DNA of 64,000 bases from Adiantum capillus-veneris (GCA_014529385.2 CM043969.1:75560676-75624675), one strand, 5' to 3'. Counted from the stretch's first letter, positions 22,235 through 34,327 are shown. Notes: generated from the sequence alone by a model not told the origin. Made by a program: numbers and translations.

Positions 22235-23373
22235 GTGGGAGTTATGGCGGAGGAAGGAAAGCTCAAGATTAAAAAGTTCAACGGCAAAAACTACCAACAT
22301 TGGAAGATGCAGATTGAAGACTATCTCTACCAGAAGGACCTCTATTTGCCACTAGGCAGTCTTGCGAAGAAGCCCGCAACAATGACAGATGAAGCATGGA
22401 TTGTCCTTGATCGAAAGGCACTGGGAACAATCCGGTTAAGCTTGGTGTCAACGGTGGCCTTCAATGTTTCGGAGATGAAGACCACGGAGGACTTGATGAA
22501 GTCACTTGACGACTTCTACGAGAAACCATCGGTATCCAATAAGGTATTTCTTATGAAGCGCTTGTTCAATCTAAAGATGACAGAGAATGGTTCAGTTGCA
22601 GAACACCTAAATGACTTTAACACAAACATAAGTCAACTTCGATCAGTGAAAATCAATTTCGATGACGAAGTGCGAGCTCTCCTTATACTATCATCTCTAC
22701 CGGATAGTTGGGACAGCCTTGTGATGGCTGTAAGTAATTCTATCTCTGGCACAAATACTCTTAAGTTTGATGATGTTGTGGGTGTTCTCCTAAGCGAGGA
22801 AATGCGAAGGAGAGCACAGGAGAATCATCAAGTGCTGCACTATCAGTGGAAACAAGAGGAAGGCTTAAGGAGAGGTTCAAAAACCAAAAGGGTCATGATC
22901 GCTCAAGACGGAGCAAGTCACGCACAAAGTCAGTTCTTGAATGTTGGAACTGCGGCAAGAAGGGCCACGTCAAGAAGGATTGCTGGTCCAAGAAGAAGAA
23001 GGAGACAGAGTCTCAAGACAACAAGCCAACATCGGAGGCCAATGTGGCAGGTAAAGTAGAGCAAGATGCTCTAATTCTCTCATTAGACAATGTGTCTAAT
23101 TCCTGGATAATAGATTCTGGGGCTTCATTGCATGCGACACCACACAAGAAACATTTCCAAGACTACACCAAAGGTAATTTTGGGTATGTATACTTGGGAG
23201 ATGATGAAGCTTGTGAGATTGTCGGCAAAGGTACAGTTTCTATCAAAACTGCTAACGGAAATGAATGGAAGCTTAAAGATGTTAGGCATGTTCCTTCTCT
23301 TCGCAAAAATTTAATCTCTACAGGACAATTGGACGATGAAGGTCACAACATTGCATTCGGAAACAAACGGTGA
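22235..23373 (+). pseudogene. copia gag and protease, frameshifted
   Basis: The capsid part reads from 22235 (KIKKFNGKNYQHWKMQIEDY, FLMKRLFNLKM, SSLPDSWDSL), a gag of the UBN2 type. A frame change near 22850 leads to the CCHC zinc knuckle CWNCGKKGHVKKDC (about 22942) and the protease active site WIIDSGASLHATP (about 23103), intact. The frame ends at a stop at 23371, before the integrase. An ATG at 22244 (MAEEGKLKIKKF) is the likely start, just after the primer-binding site. Confidence 0.9.
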
Positions 23374-23391
23374 AAGATCTCAAAGGGATCT

Positions 23392-25395
23392 TTGGTGGTT
23401 GCCAAGGGAGAAAAGGTCGGTACACTTTACTTGTGTACTGTTAGCACGCAACCTTTAGCTTGTGCAGCAACTACAGAAGTTGATAGTGCAGTGTGGCACT
23501 ATCGACTTGGGCATATGAGTGCCAAAGGAATGCAAATCCTTCAAACAAAGAAGCTTCTACCCGGTTTGAAAGAAGTGGACTTAGAGTTCTGTGAAGATTG
23601 TGTTTATGGTAAACAAAAGAGGATAAAATTTCAAAAATCAGGAAATGAAAGAAAAAATAAAAAACTTGAGTTGGTTCATTCTGATGTTTGGGGTCCTGCA
23701 AGTACAGCATCACTTGGTGGCTCATTGTACTATGTAACATTCATAGACGATGCGACTAGAAAAACATGGGTTTATGTCATGAAGAATAAATCCGATATAT
23801 TTTCCATATTTCAAAGGTGGAAAGCCTTTGTGGAGAATGAAACAGGTACCGAGGTTAAATGCCTCAGATCCAACAATGGAGACAAATATTGCAGCCAAGC
23901 TTTTGAAAGCTTTTGTGCTAACAATGGCATTCGGAGGCAAAGGACAACCCCAAGGACACCTCAACAAAATGGGATTTCGGAAAGCATGAACAGGACAATC
24001 ATGGAACGAGCACGAAGCACGCGGCTACATGCAGGCCTACCGCTTGAGCTTTGGGCGGAAGCTGTAAGTACGTCTGTGTACTTAATCAATCGGTCACCCT
24101 CAACGGCATTGGATGGGGGAGTTCCAGAAGAGGCATGGACAGGTAAACCGGTGAATTATGCATTTTTCAAAGTGTTTGGGTGTGAGGCTTTCATGCACAT
24201 AGATAGAAGCCTAAGATCAAAGTTAGATGCAAAGTCCAAAAAGTGTTTCTTCATTGGCTATGGAGAAGGAGACTTTGGGTATCGCCTATGGAATCCTGAA
24301 GATGGTAAAATCTTAAGGAGTAGGGATGTAATTTTTAACGAACAAAATATGTACAAAGATTACTTGGAAAGAAAACAAACAAAAGAAACAGGTGATGAGT
24401 ACATGGAGCTTGAGGACGGTGAAGACTCAAGGACTGCAAATGGTGACAATGTGCAACAACGTCAACCAAATGAGGAGCCTCAACCTATTCCCCGAAGATC
24501 TACAAGAGCAAGTAGACCTCCAGAAAGGTTTGTTCCTTCCTTCAACCATCTCTTGATCTCAGATTCTGGAGAGCGGGAATCATATGAAGAAGCTATGCAA
24601 CATGAATCCAAAGAAGAATGGACGAAGAGCATTCAAGTGGAGATGGACTCACTACATCGCAACCAAACATGGGAGTTGGTTGAGTTGCCTAAAGGTAAGC
24701 GGGCACTTCAAAACAAATGGGTGTACAAGCTGAAGGAAGAAGAAGGTGGGAAGAAAAGGTACAAGTCTAGGCTTGTGGTAAAAGGTTTTTCTCAAAAGAA
24801 AGGTATTGACTTCAATGAAATATTTTCTCCTATTGTAAAAATGAACTCAATTAGGCTTGTCTTAAGCCTTGTGGCTACTCATGATCTAAATCTCGAGCAA
24901 ATGGATGTAAATAGGGCATTCCCTCATGGTGACTTAGAGGAGGAAATCTACATGCTTCAACCAAAGGGGTATGAAGTAAAAGGTAAGGAGAAAATGGTTT
25001 GCAAATTAAAGAAGAGCTTGTATGGTTTAAAGCAAGCATCAAGACAATGGTACTTGAAGTTTGATCGATGGATGTTGGATCATGGATTCACAAGATGCAA
25101 CTCGGATCACTGTGTCTACACGGAGAATTTGGGAGATGGGAAATTCATCATCCTAATGTTGTATGTTGATGACATGTTGATTGCAAGTACTAACATGCAG
25201 GACATCAAAGACCTAAAAGAGGAGCTGTCCAAATCTTTTTCAATGAAAGATTTAGGTACTGCAAAGAGGATACTTGGTATAAAAATATCAAGGGACAGGA
25301 CGAAGAAGACAATAAAGCTATCTCAAGAAGATTACATCAAGAAGGTACTAGAAAAATGCAAAACCAGTTTCTACACCTTTGGCTGGTCATTTTAA
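23392..25395 (+). pseudogene. copia integrase and reverse transcriptase
   Basis: In the same frame as the protease but after a stop. GAG-pre-integrase zinc-binding H...H and C..C (WHYRLGHMSAKGM; CEDCVYGK). Integrase core: FIDDATRKTWVY; the second catalytic position reads LRSNNGDKYCS, where the family has Asp-Asn-Gly-Gly-Glu, so the catalytic Asp is Asn; the Glu remains in GISESMNRT. RT follows (NKWVYKLKEE, RLVVKGFSQKKGIDF, SLYGLKQASRQWYLKFD, LMLYVDDMLIAS). The final residues after KVLEKCKT come from a shifted frame. Confidence 0.9.
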
Positions 25396-26110
25396 ACTAA
25401 CGAAGGATATGTGTCCAAAGACACAAGAGGAGATAGCCTATATGTCTAAAGTTCCATATGCTGTATCGGTAGGTTCTCTAATGTATGCTATGGTCTGGAC
25501 AAGGCCAGACATTGCACATGCAGTGGGAGTTGTGAGTAGGTTCATGGACAACCCAGGTAAAGAGCATTGGCAAGTTGTGAAGTGGATACTTAGGTATCTA
25601 AAAGGGACAACAACAAATGCTTTGTATTTTGGAGGAACTGATATTTTTCTAGAAGGGTATGCTGATGCAGATATGGCAGGTGACAAAGATACTCGAAGGA
25701 GCACTACTGGCTATGTGTTCACGGTTGGAGGCACAGCAGTAAGCCGGGCTTCAAAGCTGCAGAAAGTGGTTTCACTTTCTACCACGGAAGCAGAGTATGT
25801 AGCAATGACAGAGGCAAGCAAAGAAATTCTGTGGCTTCACAGATTCTTAGAAGAGCTTGGATTCAAACAAGACAATTGTGTCTTGTACAGTGATAGCCAA
25901 AGCGCTATTCATCTTGCGAAGAACTCAGCATTTCATTCAAGGACAAAGAACATTGAGGTGAGATATCACTTCATACGCACTCTTTTGGAAGAGGGACAAC
26001 TAAAGCTAGGAAAGGTGCATACAAGTGAAAATCCTGCAGACATGTTTACAAAGGTGGTCAACAAGGAGAAGTTGAGCTTTTGCTCATCTTCAATCGGCAT
26101 TCAAGGATAA
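25379..26110 (+). pseudogene. copia RT C-terminus and RNase H
   Basis: Continues the polyprotein one frame over: SVGSLMYAMVWTRPDIAHAV, LRYLKGT, then the RNase H: YADADMAGDKDTRRSTTGYV, VSLSTTEAEYVAMTEA, LYSDSQSAIHLAKN, RTKNIEVRYHFIR. The acidic residues of RNase H (D, E, D) are visible. Comparison with the family suggests a small deletion near 25355 caused the frame change. Confidence 0.9.
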
Positions 26111-26159
26111 GAAGCCAGAATGGAAAGTAGTCACACGTTTGGTTTGGAGATTAGTCTCC

Positions 26160-26170
26160 AAGTGGGAGAT
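26160..26170 (+). other. polypurine tract of the copia element
   Basis: aagtgggagat immediately before the 3' LTR; the standard plus-strand primer sequence of this group. Confidence 0.85.
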
Positions 26171-26979
26171 TGTTAAGTATGGAGCCTGATTTACCCTTGT
26201 AATTTTCTGTGGTAAAATCGCACATTTGTAAGGCTTCCATTATGAGGAGAAGCCATCGTGCGTGAAGGAAAATCACTCACCGGAAACCAAAATTTTCACG
26301 GACAAGAATCAGGGGAAACTTTAAAGGCCTCGGGGGCGGAGGCCCCCGAGACTTTTTTTTCGCTGGAATATTCTTTTTCGCCGAAATATTATGGGTTGAC
26401 GGTGGCCGAAAAGTGGTCCGAAAACAACCGGTCGGTTGGCCGGTGGCCGGTAGTCAATGGCCGATGGCCGGTGGTCGGAAGTCAATGGCCGGTGGCCGGT
26501 GGTCGGAAGTCAATGGCCGGTGGCCGGTGGCTGAATTCAAAAGCGGACTTGTCTTCTCAAGGGAGGCCACACATGGGCGGATTGGAGGGTCCGATTTGGA
26601 CTTATTCGCACAAGGGCGGCTACACATGGCTGTCTCTCATAAGAGACGGCAGCCCTTTTGGCCTATAAAAGGAGGCCATTTCTATACACATTTCATAGTG
26701 TGAAGTTGATGCAACAAGGTGAGTGTGAGGTGGTGACAGTGAAGCAAGGCGGGAGCTCCAATAAGGGTATAATCCCTTTGTAAACTACTTCTTGTTTTGA
26801 AGTACTAAAGCCATTGAGTGGCTGCTTTCCCGTGGATGTAGCCCACATTGGGTGAACCACGTATATCGTGTGTACTCTCTCTCTCTCTCTCTACTCTATA
26901 ATTTCGTGTATATAAATCTGTCTCTCTCCATTAAGTAATCTACTCAATTATCTATTTAGCTACGTCTTATTTCCTAACA
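26171..26979 (+). repeat. 3' LTR of the copia element
   Basis: 809 bp. Longer than the 5' LTR because the gtcaatggccggtgg repeat (about 26430-26535) has extra units. TATA box at 26664. Confidence 0.95.
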
Positions 26980-26984
26980 CAAGG

Positions 26985-27281
26985 TTTCAAGGGACACAAA
27001 GCTTGTATTGTACCAAGTTTCTCTTTATGGGAGAATCTATAATACAAAAGCCTTTTGGAGGGGGGACTGAATCCACATAAATTCAGTCCTCAACTGTTGT
27101 CAAGGTCTCTAATTCTCTCTCTTGCAAAGTATTGTTCATGCTAAGTTAATTAAGTATAATGGTTATTTTGCTACCTCTAATCAAGTTCACCCTCTATTTT
27201 CTCAAAGTAGTCTCATAAAAATGCTCACTACAATTTTTTTAATTCCACTGTTCTCAATGTTCAAATGCCATTTTTGTTACA
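26985..27281 (+). repeat. 5' LTR of element B, right part
   Basis: Resumes after the copia target duplication and matches A's LTR (ttgtattgtaccaag, atgggagaatctataatac, ttaattaagta), ending tttttgttaca. A degraded primer-binding site (tgatattagagct, 27283-27295) follows. Confidence 0.8.
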
Positions 27282-27688
27282 TTGATATTAGAGCTATTGG
27301 TTTCTCTTTTCTTGCTTAAGAAGAGAGGTTCTTAAGTTGTCCATGAAAGGTTGGACCTGTTCATTGCAAGAGGGTAAGTGGGACAAAGATCTATTATCCT
27401 GGTTGAAAAGGACTTAGCTCGAGGTACACCGTTGGGAACTATAGACTTAATAATGGAGTCTCTTGGGGCTTGTCTTTGGCTTCACCATTATTAAGCTACT
27501 AGCAAGCTCAACAAGAACCATAATCAACTGGCCAATGTTAGACCCTTTCCACTATTCTTTGCAATCCACAGTCTCTAAACCACGGGTGTGGCTTCTTGAG
27601 AACTGATTTTCAAAGGTAAAGAAGAGTAGCAACTAAGGTTTTTGAGGGTACCAAAGCACAAAGTAGCATACACATAAGTTTAATTAGC

Positions 27689-29118
27689 ATGGTTGACAAT
27701 AATCAAGAGAGTAGAATGAATATTGACAACTTTGATTTTGCACATGAAGGTGCTACAAATGATGGCCCAATGTTTGTGAACTATCTTTTTACTAGGTTGC
27801 AAAAAGCTATGGGCAACCCTGCCTTGCAAGTCGATGTTACTCAAAAACTTCATGCTTGTGGGATTTCCCTTCCTCTACAAGAAGAGAGAGAGATAAGGAA
27901 GCCTCTTGTCGAGACTTCCAAAAGAAGCCTCTCTCCAATAAGACAAGAGGAGGAATCCAATGAACGAGAAAGAAGTGAATCTTTGAATTCCTCTGAAGAT
28001 GTGGCTCCACGAAGACGATGGTCTCAACAATTCCCAACTCCTCCCAAGAGGAAAAGATCATCCTATAGTCCTTCTCCTCGTCACTCCAAAAGGGAAGAGA
28101 AGAAACAAGGGAAGAAGAAGGAAAAAAAGAGGTTACCCTCTTCTCCTTCTTCTTCACCTTCATCCTCTTCCAAAGAAAGCAGTGATTATTCTCCTAGAGA
28201 ATACAAGAGGAGAAGACATTGCAAATCCTACCCTGCTTGGAAAAGGTCCCAAAAACTTAAGGAGTTCAAAAAAGGAGGAAAGAGTATCTTTTGTCTCACC
28301 TATGATGGCACCTTTGGTGCTACTGACAAAGTATTGGCCTCCATCCAGCAATTTGATGAGGCCTTTGGAGACAAGGGCTTCACAGATTCCTCCAAGATAC
28401 GCCATGTAGCTATGCACTTTCAAAAATCTGCTCGTCAATGGTGGGCTAGTCTCCGCGGGAATGGCGAAGCCCCAAGGACATGAAGAACTCTATGAGTTTC
28501 CATAATGAAGCAATTCCTTGCAAAGCAATGCCGAGGACAAAGTGCTTACCAAATGGAGAATCTTAAAGCTACTCTCCCACGAGTCTATCCACAAATATGT
28601 AGACAAGTTTTGAGATTTACATCTCAAAGCTACAGTCTTTCAAAAGATAAGACTTCCCTGAGCAAAAGCAACAATTTTGTGCAGGATTACCTCAAGAAAT
28701 GACCGAGTATCTCAACTTCCAACGGGCATGGTTCTATCACCGAAGTCATCCACCACACTATGGTTGCATCTCGTATCAGTTTTCAACAAGGGTCTAAAGG
28801 AATGCCAAGCCCATGGAAAACAAATATTGAAATGATGCAAAGGGGAAGAACAATGCTCAAAGTTCTTGCCAAGGTAATTCCAACAACAACAAGACCAAGG
28901 AGAAAGGAGTTTACAAAGATTACAAAAAACTCTCTCCTGAAGAGCTAGAGGCTTTTTGCAAAGACCACAAATGATTTAAGAATGGGGAGCAAGGACATGG
29001 CTATCGTTTTGGCCCAAAAAGAAATGCTCGCAATGAGACTTCTAGAGCTTCCATGGTCTAAGCTCTAAAAGAGGATGATCATTACAAAGAATTATCCCTT
29101 TCCTATGCTTGGAAAAAG
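27689..29118 (+). pseudogene. gag of element B
   Basis: Intact for 264 codons (27689-28483): MVDNNQESRMNIDNFDF at the start, a Ser/Lys/Arg-rich low-complexity region (about residues 120-175), and the capsid core (LTYDGTFGATDKVLASI, FGDKGFTDSSKIRHVAM, SARQWWASLRG). A frameshift near 28470 follows, and the rest of gag continues in mixed frames (HTMVASRISFQQGS at about 28753, LSPEELEAFC at about 28935). Closely related to A's gag, and less damaged in its N-terminal half. Confidence 0.85.
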
Positions 29119-29294
29119 GTGAGGGAGCATGATGCCTTCATTCTTTTTGGCCCTGTCTCTACTCACAACCTCATATCAATGGAGTTGGTCACTAAGCTGG
29201 GCATTCAAGCTTTCGAGACGGGAGATATTGTAACTGCAGATGGGGCTTTCAAGGGACATCAAGCCTCCGTTACTCCCTTGATTCGGAAGTTGAG
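29119..29294 (+). pseudogene. protease N-terminus of element B, cut by element C
   Basis: MREHDAFILFGPVSTHNLIS corresponds to the retropepsin active site, with the catalytic Asp replaced by Gly (FGPVST against FDPGST in A). It is cut after ttgag by the LTR of element C and resumes at 40449. Confidence 0.8.
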
Positions 29295-30250
29295 TGTTGA
29301 CCGCTGGGTCAACAACACAACATAACTCAATTTTCGTACCAAAGTCTTATCTTTTGCGAGTTATGAAATGCTGCGGATTATGGCTATAAACGTCATTTGT
29401 AATGAGTAGTTATTCTAGTTTCAGAAGCCGGGGTGCAATGGCACTTCCAGATTGTAAATATAAAGCCATTTGACCCTTTCAACCCCATTTTTGGTTAAAC
29501 CTAAGGTAGCCTTAGTATATAAGGTACCTAGGTCATTTGTAAAGAGGAAGACTTTTTCATAATCAAAACTTTAGCGCTGCCGTCTACTGTGTGTGAGAGA
29601 GAAAGAGAGTGAGCGTGAGCTTTATCCTCTAGCTACGCCCGGCTCGCTCAACACATTGGAGATCCGACTGCACCATTGATGTAGGCTCAAGGAGAGCTAC
29701 GCGACAACGCCAAGCATTCCACGCGAGACGAAGCGCACACGCCGACGCATCTACGAGCTATTTGTGGCCGTAAGTGTATCAAACGATGTCTGTTTTCTAC
29801 GTGCTAGTAGTCTATAGAATCGTGGAAACATAAGCTACGCATAGGTACTCATAAATTTTAGTTTCAGGCACTTTCAAAATTCTGCTCTGTCATCATACGC
29901 GTTTTTCGTAGATGGTTTAGAGTGAGGGTTTTGAGTGTAGAAGCTTAGGGACAGGTGTATCCTAGTGAGGGGATGGTGTTCCTTAAGTTTCGTACGAATC
30001 TGGCATGATTAGGTGAGTTACCTTCCGTATGTGTGTATGTGGCTAGGTAGTGTAGTTGAGAGCAGTGAGGTTCTTGATTGTGGTTTAGTTGGCCTTCCAG
30101 AGTGTTGTATGTGTAGGATGGTCTCAACCTCACAAGCTAAAGAGATTTACTCTGTGTGCCTATCGTGTCATTTGTGGCCTCGATTGACATTATGTTGATC
30201 TAGGTAGTGTTTGCATGCACTTCATGGGTGTGTGAGTCGCTCCCGCAACA
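29295..30250 (+). repeat. 5' LTR of element C
   Basis: TG...CA ends, TATA box at 29516. I count roughly thirty differences from the 3' LTR by eye, so the insertion is not recent. Open frames here are not genes. Confidence 0.95.
29516..29523 (+). promoter_or_regulatory. TATA box of element C LTR
   Basis: tatataag, conserved in the 3' LTR at 39705-39712. Confidence 0.65.
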
Positions 30251-30251
30251 T

Positions 30252-30269
30252 TGGCGCCACTGCCGGGGA
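30252..30269 (+). other. primer-binding site (tRNA-Asp type), element C
   Basis: TGGCGCCACTGCCGGGGA, one base after the LTR, matches the complement of the plant tRNA-Asp 3' end at all but two positions. This differs from the tRNA-Met primer used by A, B, D, E and the copia element. Confidence 0.8.
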
Positions 30270-32870
30270 CACAAGAACCTAAGTAGGTTTCCTACTAACA
30301 CTCGTGTGATGGTTTCTTGATTTAGTTTCGGCTAAAGAAAGCGTTTTTCTTAAGTGGATCCGGAAGAGGATATTCCGCGATCAAGTGAATAGCCAGGAAG
30401 CGTGTGTCTTGCCGAGGGTCTGCGACTAGATAGGTTTAGTTAGGATCTGTGGATTAGAGTAGTTGTTGGTGGTCGAGTGATTTGTGGGGTGATAAAAGCG
30501 TTTACTAGTCCGTGTGTGACAGTGAAGTGTTTTTCTACTCATAGATGCAAAACCCCATATGATTTGTAGGAGTAGCTTTAGGTAAGTGATCTGATTCTGA
30601 TCTAGAGCTATTCAGCACTGAATTATTTGCTAAAGTGCTTGATTGCATTTGAAATCACGGAGAAGTGTGCTTTTGAGGGTAAAAATGCATTAAACAAGCT
30701 TTTGTGGATATTTTTGTATGGCTGACTGATGCTGTGCATATAAAAGAGCATTTGCAAGGGTTCTGTGAAGAAAACCTGCAATTCTGTAAACATAGACATC
30801 CTACGCGTAGAATGTCTGAAGGGGGTTCTGGAGACCAACTTTGAAAATTCTGACTGCACCAGTGGGTTCAGAGGGTAGGTTTTACCCTAGTAACATATTG
30901 ACTTGGGTGTTTTTTCCTATTTTTGTTGACCAAAAGCCAAAAGGCGGAGTCAGAAAACGTAAAATTTCAGCAAAGGCTTAATTGAGTGATTTTTGCATGT
31001 TTTTGCAATTGTGAAGCATACTTGCACTTGTTGAGAGCATAAGGAAGCATCAGGGACACTTCAGTCTTAAAAAATCAGCAGTAGACATCCTACGCGTAGG
31101 AAGTCTACAGGGTGATCTGGTGGAAATTTTGAAATTCTCAGAAGGTAGGTTTTACCCTATTTTCACATGGAAAGTGGAAATTTGACCAAATTTTGACACA
31201 TTAAAGCCAAAAGACGAGAATGGCCAGACATCCTACCCAAATTGTGTCCAAGGTCTAATTTTCAGACCAAACCATAGGATGACTCCAAAGGCATGTTCTA
31301 AATGTTGTATTGAGTGCATGTGATAAATTTCATCTCATTTGGGTCAGTGAAAGGAAGATTGAAAAGACTTTAGCATTTTTGACTGAAAAAGGCAATGATA
31401 CCTAGTTTTGGGGTCTTTTGACATCCAAATTAAAATCTAAGCATAGCATTGGGTTGCTGACATCAAGGGGAAGTTGTGGCTCAAGTTTGGGGCAATTCTA
31501 AGCACTTAGACATCCTACGCGTAGGATGTCTTCACCATGATTTAGCACTCCAAATCAACCTCTGAGCATACCTCAGTGATCAGCACCTTAAGGAGAGTCT
31601 GTGGTTCAAATTTGGGGCAATTCTGAGCAGTTAGACATCCTACGCGTAGGATGTCTAAGGTATGATTTAGAGGCCAAATTCAAACTGTGGACATAGCAGG
31701 GTGTTGTATAGCCTTAGGCAAGCCCCCTAGTCAATTTTGGTCCAATTTGGAGTTGATTTGACTGGTGAATTCATCAGAACAGACATCATGCTTTTGGAAC
31801 AGATTCTTGATCATTTGACCAACCTATAGGTGTCGGAATCAAAAAGTAAAAATAGCTGTGAGTTTAGCACATCAAGGGGAAGCTACAGTGCAAGTTTGAG
31901 CTGAAACAGAGCAAAAAGACATCCTACGCGTAGGATGTCTCTAGTGTCATAAAGTGGTCAAAATTCTATTGTACCATATAGGGAGGTTCTAAGTGTCTCA
32001 AGGATTCCAGAACTTTTTTCAAAAGTGAATTTGGACCTTGTTTGGCCTATTTACCAAGCAAAGACAGGAATTGTCAGACATCCTACTCTTGGAGTGCACT
32101 AGAAGCTTATGAAGCCCAAATCTTGACCTATTGGTATCCAAATTCCAATCTAAGCATACCATTGGGTTGTTGAGCACTAGGAGAATCTTGGGATCAGGTT
32201 TGGACAAAATCTGAGCAGTTAGACATCCTACGCGTAGGATGTCTCCAGCTTGATTTAGGACTCCAAACCAACCTATGAGCACACCACTGTGATCAACACA
32301 TCAAGGAGAAGTTGGGGTGAAAATTTCAAGTCATTCTGAGCAAAAATACATCCTACGCGTAGGATGTCTCAAGGCCATTTTTAGGTCCAAATGAAATTCT
32401 GAGCATACCATTCTGTTGCTGGACTTAAGGAGAGTCTTTGGACCAAATTTTATTAAATTCTGAGCATATAGACATCCTACGCGTAGGATGTCTCCAGGCC
32501 AGTTTGGGGTCCAACTATAATTTTGATCATACAGGGGTGTTCCCAGTGTCTCAAGGATTCCATAACTTTTTTCAAAATTGAATTTGGACTCATTTTGACC
32601 ATTCTAAACTGCATTTCACTATTTTTGCCATAACTTTCACAAACGGTATCGGATCGGAAAAGTTTTTATATCAAAACGTAGCCTGAGAGCAGCTCTACAG
32701 ATCTTAGAGCAAGACATGAAAAAAACGTTGTTTGAGGCCTCAAAATACATCCGCAAGTTAGGGGTGTCTGAAAGCGACAATTTACGAGAATTGTGACGAA
32801 ACGGTTGCGGTATTGGACATAGTTTCGACTTTTCCCTAACCAAAAGCACTTGAACACAGTGGACTAAGTC
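30270..32870 (+). other. long non-coding leader of element C
   Basis: About 2.6 kb with no credible coding frame between primer site and gag. It is built of degenerate repeats of about 124-159 bp, each carrying a palindrome (separate entry), and a higher-order repeat: the segment with gtgtctcaaggattcca occurs near 31993 and 32546, and the palindromes before them are 553 bp apart. Likely untranslated leader RNA. Confidence 0.7.
30794..32493. repeat. array of 24-bp perfect palindromes
   Basis: The 12-mer AGACATCCTACG is followed at once by its reverse complement. Copies start at 30794 (one mismatch), 31083 (one mismatch), 31508, 31633, 31917, 32221, 32346 (one mismatch) and 32470; left halves only (agacatcctac) occur at 31226 and 32076. 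Spacings are 289, 143, 282, 125, 284, 159, 145, 125 and 124. The sequence between copies is related but diverged (ctgagca before, ccaaa after). The centre is ACGCGT. As RNA each copy could fold into a short hairpin or pair with another copy. Confidence 0.95.
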
Positions 32871-32907
32871 TACTTGAACCAAGCAAAAGCTCTTAAGCCC
32901 AGAGATC

Positions 32908-34170
32908 ATGTCTACCCTAGATTCAAACGCAGCTTACACAAGCTTGGAGATCCCGACGATAGAGGAATATCCTCCCACAATGGATCTTCCAAACTTGCAT
33001 TGATAAAGATCCATCTTGTTGAGAGAGTTTGGATGATTGGTCATGAGAGTGAAGGACTATATAGATACATTGACGACAATGAGGTCAATCTTTATAGGTG
33101 CTCAGATCCATACCTAGAAGAGATAACGGATTACAAGCTCTTATATGTCTACACATACGAAGTCGACTGTCAATGGAGATCTATAGTTGTCGACAAGTAT
33201 AGACGAGAATACAGGGTTGTAGAAAGCACAAATCCATAGACTGTACTAGAAAGAGGTGGATATTTGGTCAATGAAGGACCACAAATGCCTCCACCAAACA
33301 CGACAATTCCTATAGGAATTCCAAGAAGAGAGCCACCAGGATTCCCTTCAAGAGAGATAACGAGAGTAGGATTGGGAGAGTCTCTGGTTAGACTTGTAGA
33401 CAATCGACGAGTGAGACCATCCCAAGTCCAGAAATGGGTAAACAGAAAATACTCTGGAGATAAAGATCCGAGAGATCACGTAACGGCTTTTAGAAGAGTG
33501 ATTAGAGCAGAGGAAGTTTCAGATTTTGCGACACAGTTTGCGGGATTTGGATTGACTCTAGAAGATGATGCAACTACATGGTTCGACTCGGTGGAAAAAT
33601 GGGATTTTGAGACCCTAGATGAGCTGTTTGAGGAGTTTATTGAAGAATTCTCGCCAAAAGGCATTGCTCACAACACGGTCTCGCAAATCCATAGATTTAG
33701 CGGAATTACCTATGCAAGCATGACTGATGTTGATCTTTATCCAGGGAATGAGACATGCGGGCCTTCAGAAGGATCTGCATATGATAAGGAGGATGACGCT
33801 AAACGAGTTGATCAAAGAAGCTCTTTATCTAGTGGATAACTGTGAGGCATACAAAGAAAAGGACTTAAAGAGTCAAGGAGATGACACATCCTCTCAGCAC
33901 AGTGTTTCACAGATAAGTGAGTCCATTGCCAAGCCAACGGCACCTATTGATCAAGAAAAGCTTATCGACGACTTGGTCAAGAGGTTGATTCCTCTTGTAA
34001 GGTCTCATTCGGGAGAGCCGAAGTGGTGTGAAATTGAGAGAAAATGGACGAACCATACGGGGGAAGAGTGCTATTATAGCATGGAAAATGCTAGGGAGAG
34101 GTATGTACAACTTGTTCCAGAAGCACCTACTCCACCTAGATACATTACGGGGAATGCGCCAGACCAGTAG
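32908..34170 (+). pseudogene. gag of element C, frameshifted
   Basis: A likely start is the ATG at 32908 (MSTLDSNAAYTSLEIPTIEE), followed by a frame change. Then comes a conserved capsid-like region: LIKIHLVERVWMIGHESEG at about 33000, a stop at 33237, QVQKWVNRKYSGDKDPRDHV at about 33425, TTWFDSVEKWDFETLDELFE at about 33572, FSPKGIAHNTVSQ. This is the retrotransposon gag fold seen in plant gypsy elements. A further frame change near 33720 leads to a C-terminal helical part (MTLNELIKEALYLVDNCEAY) that ends at 34170. Confidence 0.75.
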
Positions 34171-34327
34171 GAGTTTTAAGGCCACAGCTTGTCTTAGGAC
34201 AACAACCTCCCTGCCAGGTGCTAGAATGCCGATAGACATGAGATACATGCCAATGATGGAAGCATCAAATAAACCAACGCCAGTACCAGCTACAATGTGA
34301 TATAGCAACCAAAGTGAGTACTACCCT

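Larger units (their letters stand above)
21406..26979 (+). mobile_element. Ty1/copia element (Tork/TNT1-like), full length
   Basis: LTRs 21406-22170 (765 bp) and 26171-26979 (809 bp), both TGTTAAGTATGG...TTTCCTAACA; target duplication caagg at 21401-21405 and 26980-26984. Primer-binding site for initiator tRNA-Met and polypurine tract aagtgggagat are present. Domain order gag, zinc knuckle, protease, integrase, RT, RNase H is that of copia, and the residue pattern resembles the TNT1-94 group. One early frameshift, one stop, one late frameshift and loss of an integrase catalytic residue indicate that it is inactive. Confidence 0.95.

Noticed and set aside
30794-32493. CRISPR-like array
   Set aside because: Repeats are perfect palindromes with irregular spacing of 124-289 bp, and the spacers are related to each other. 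The genome is a plant's and the array lies within a retroelement leader.
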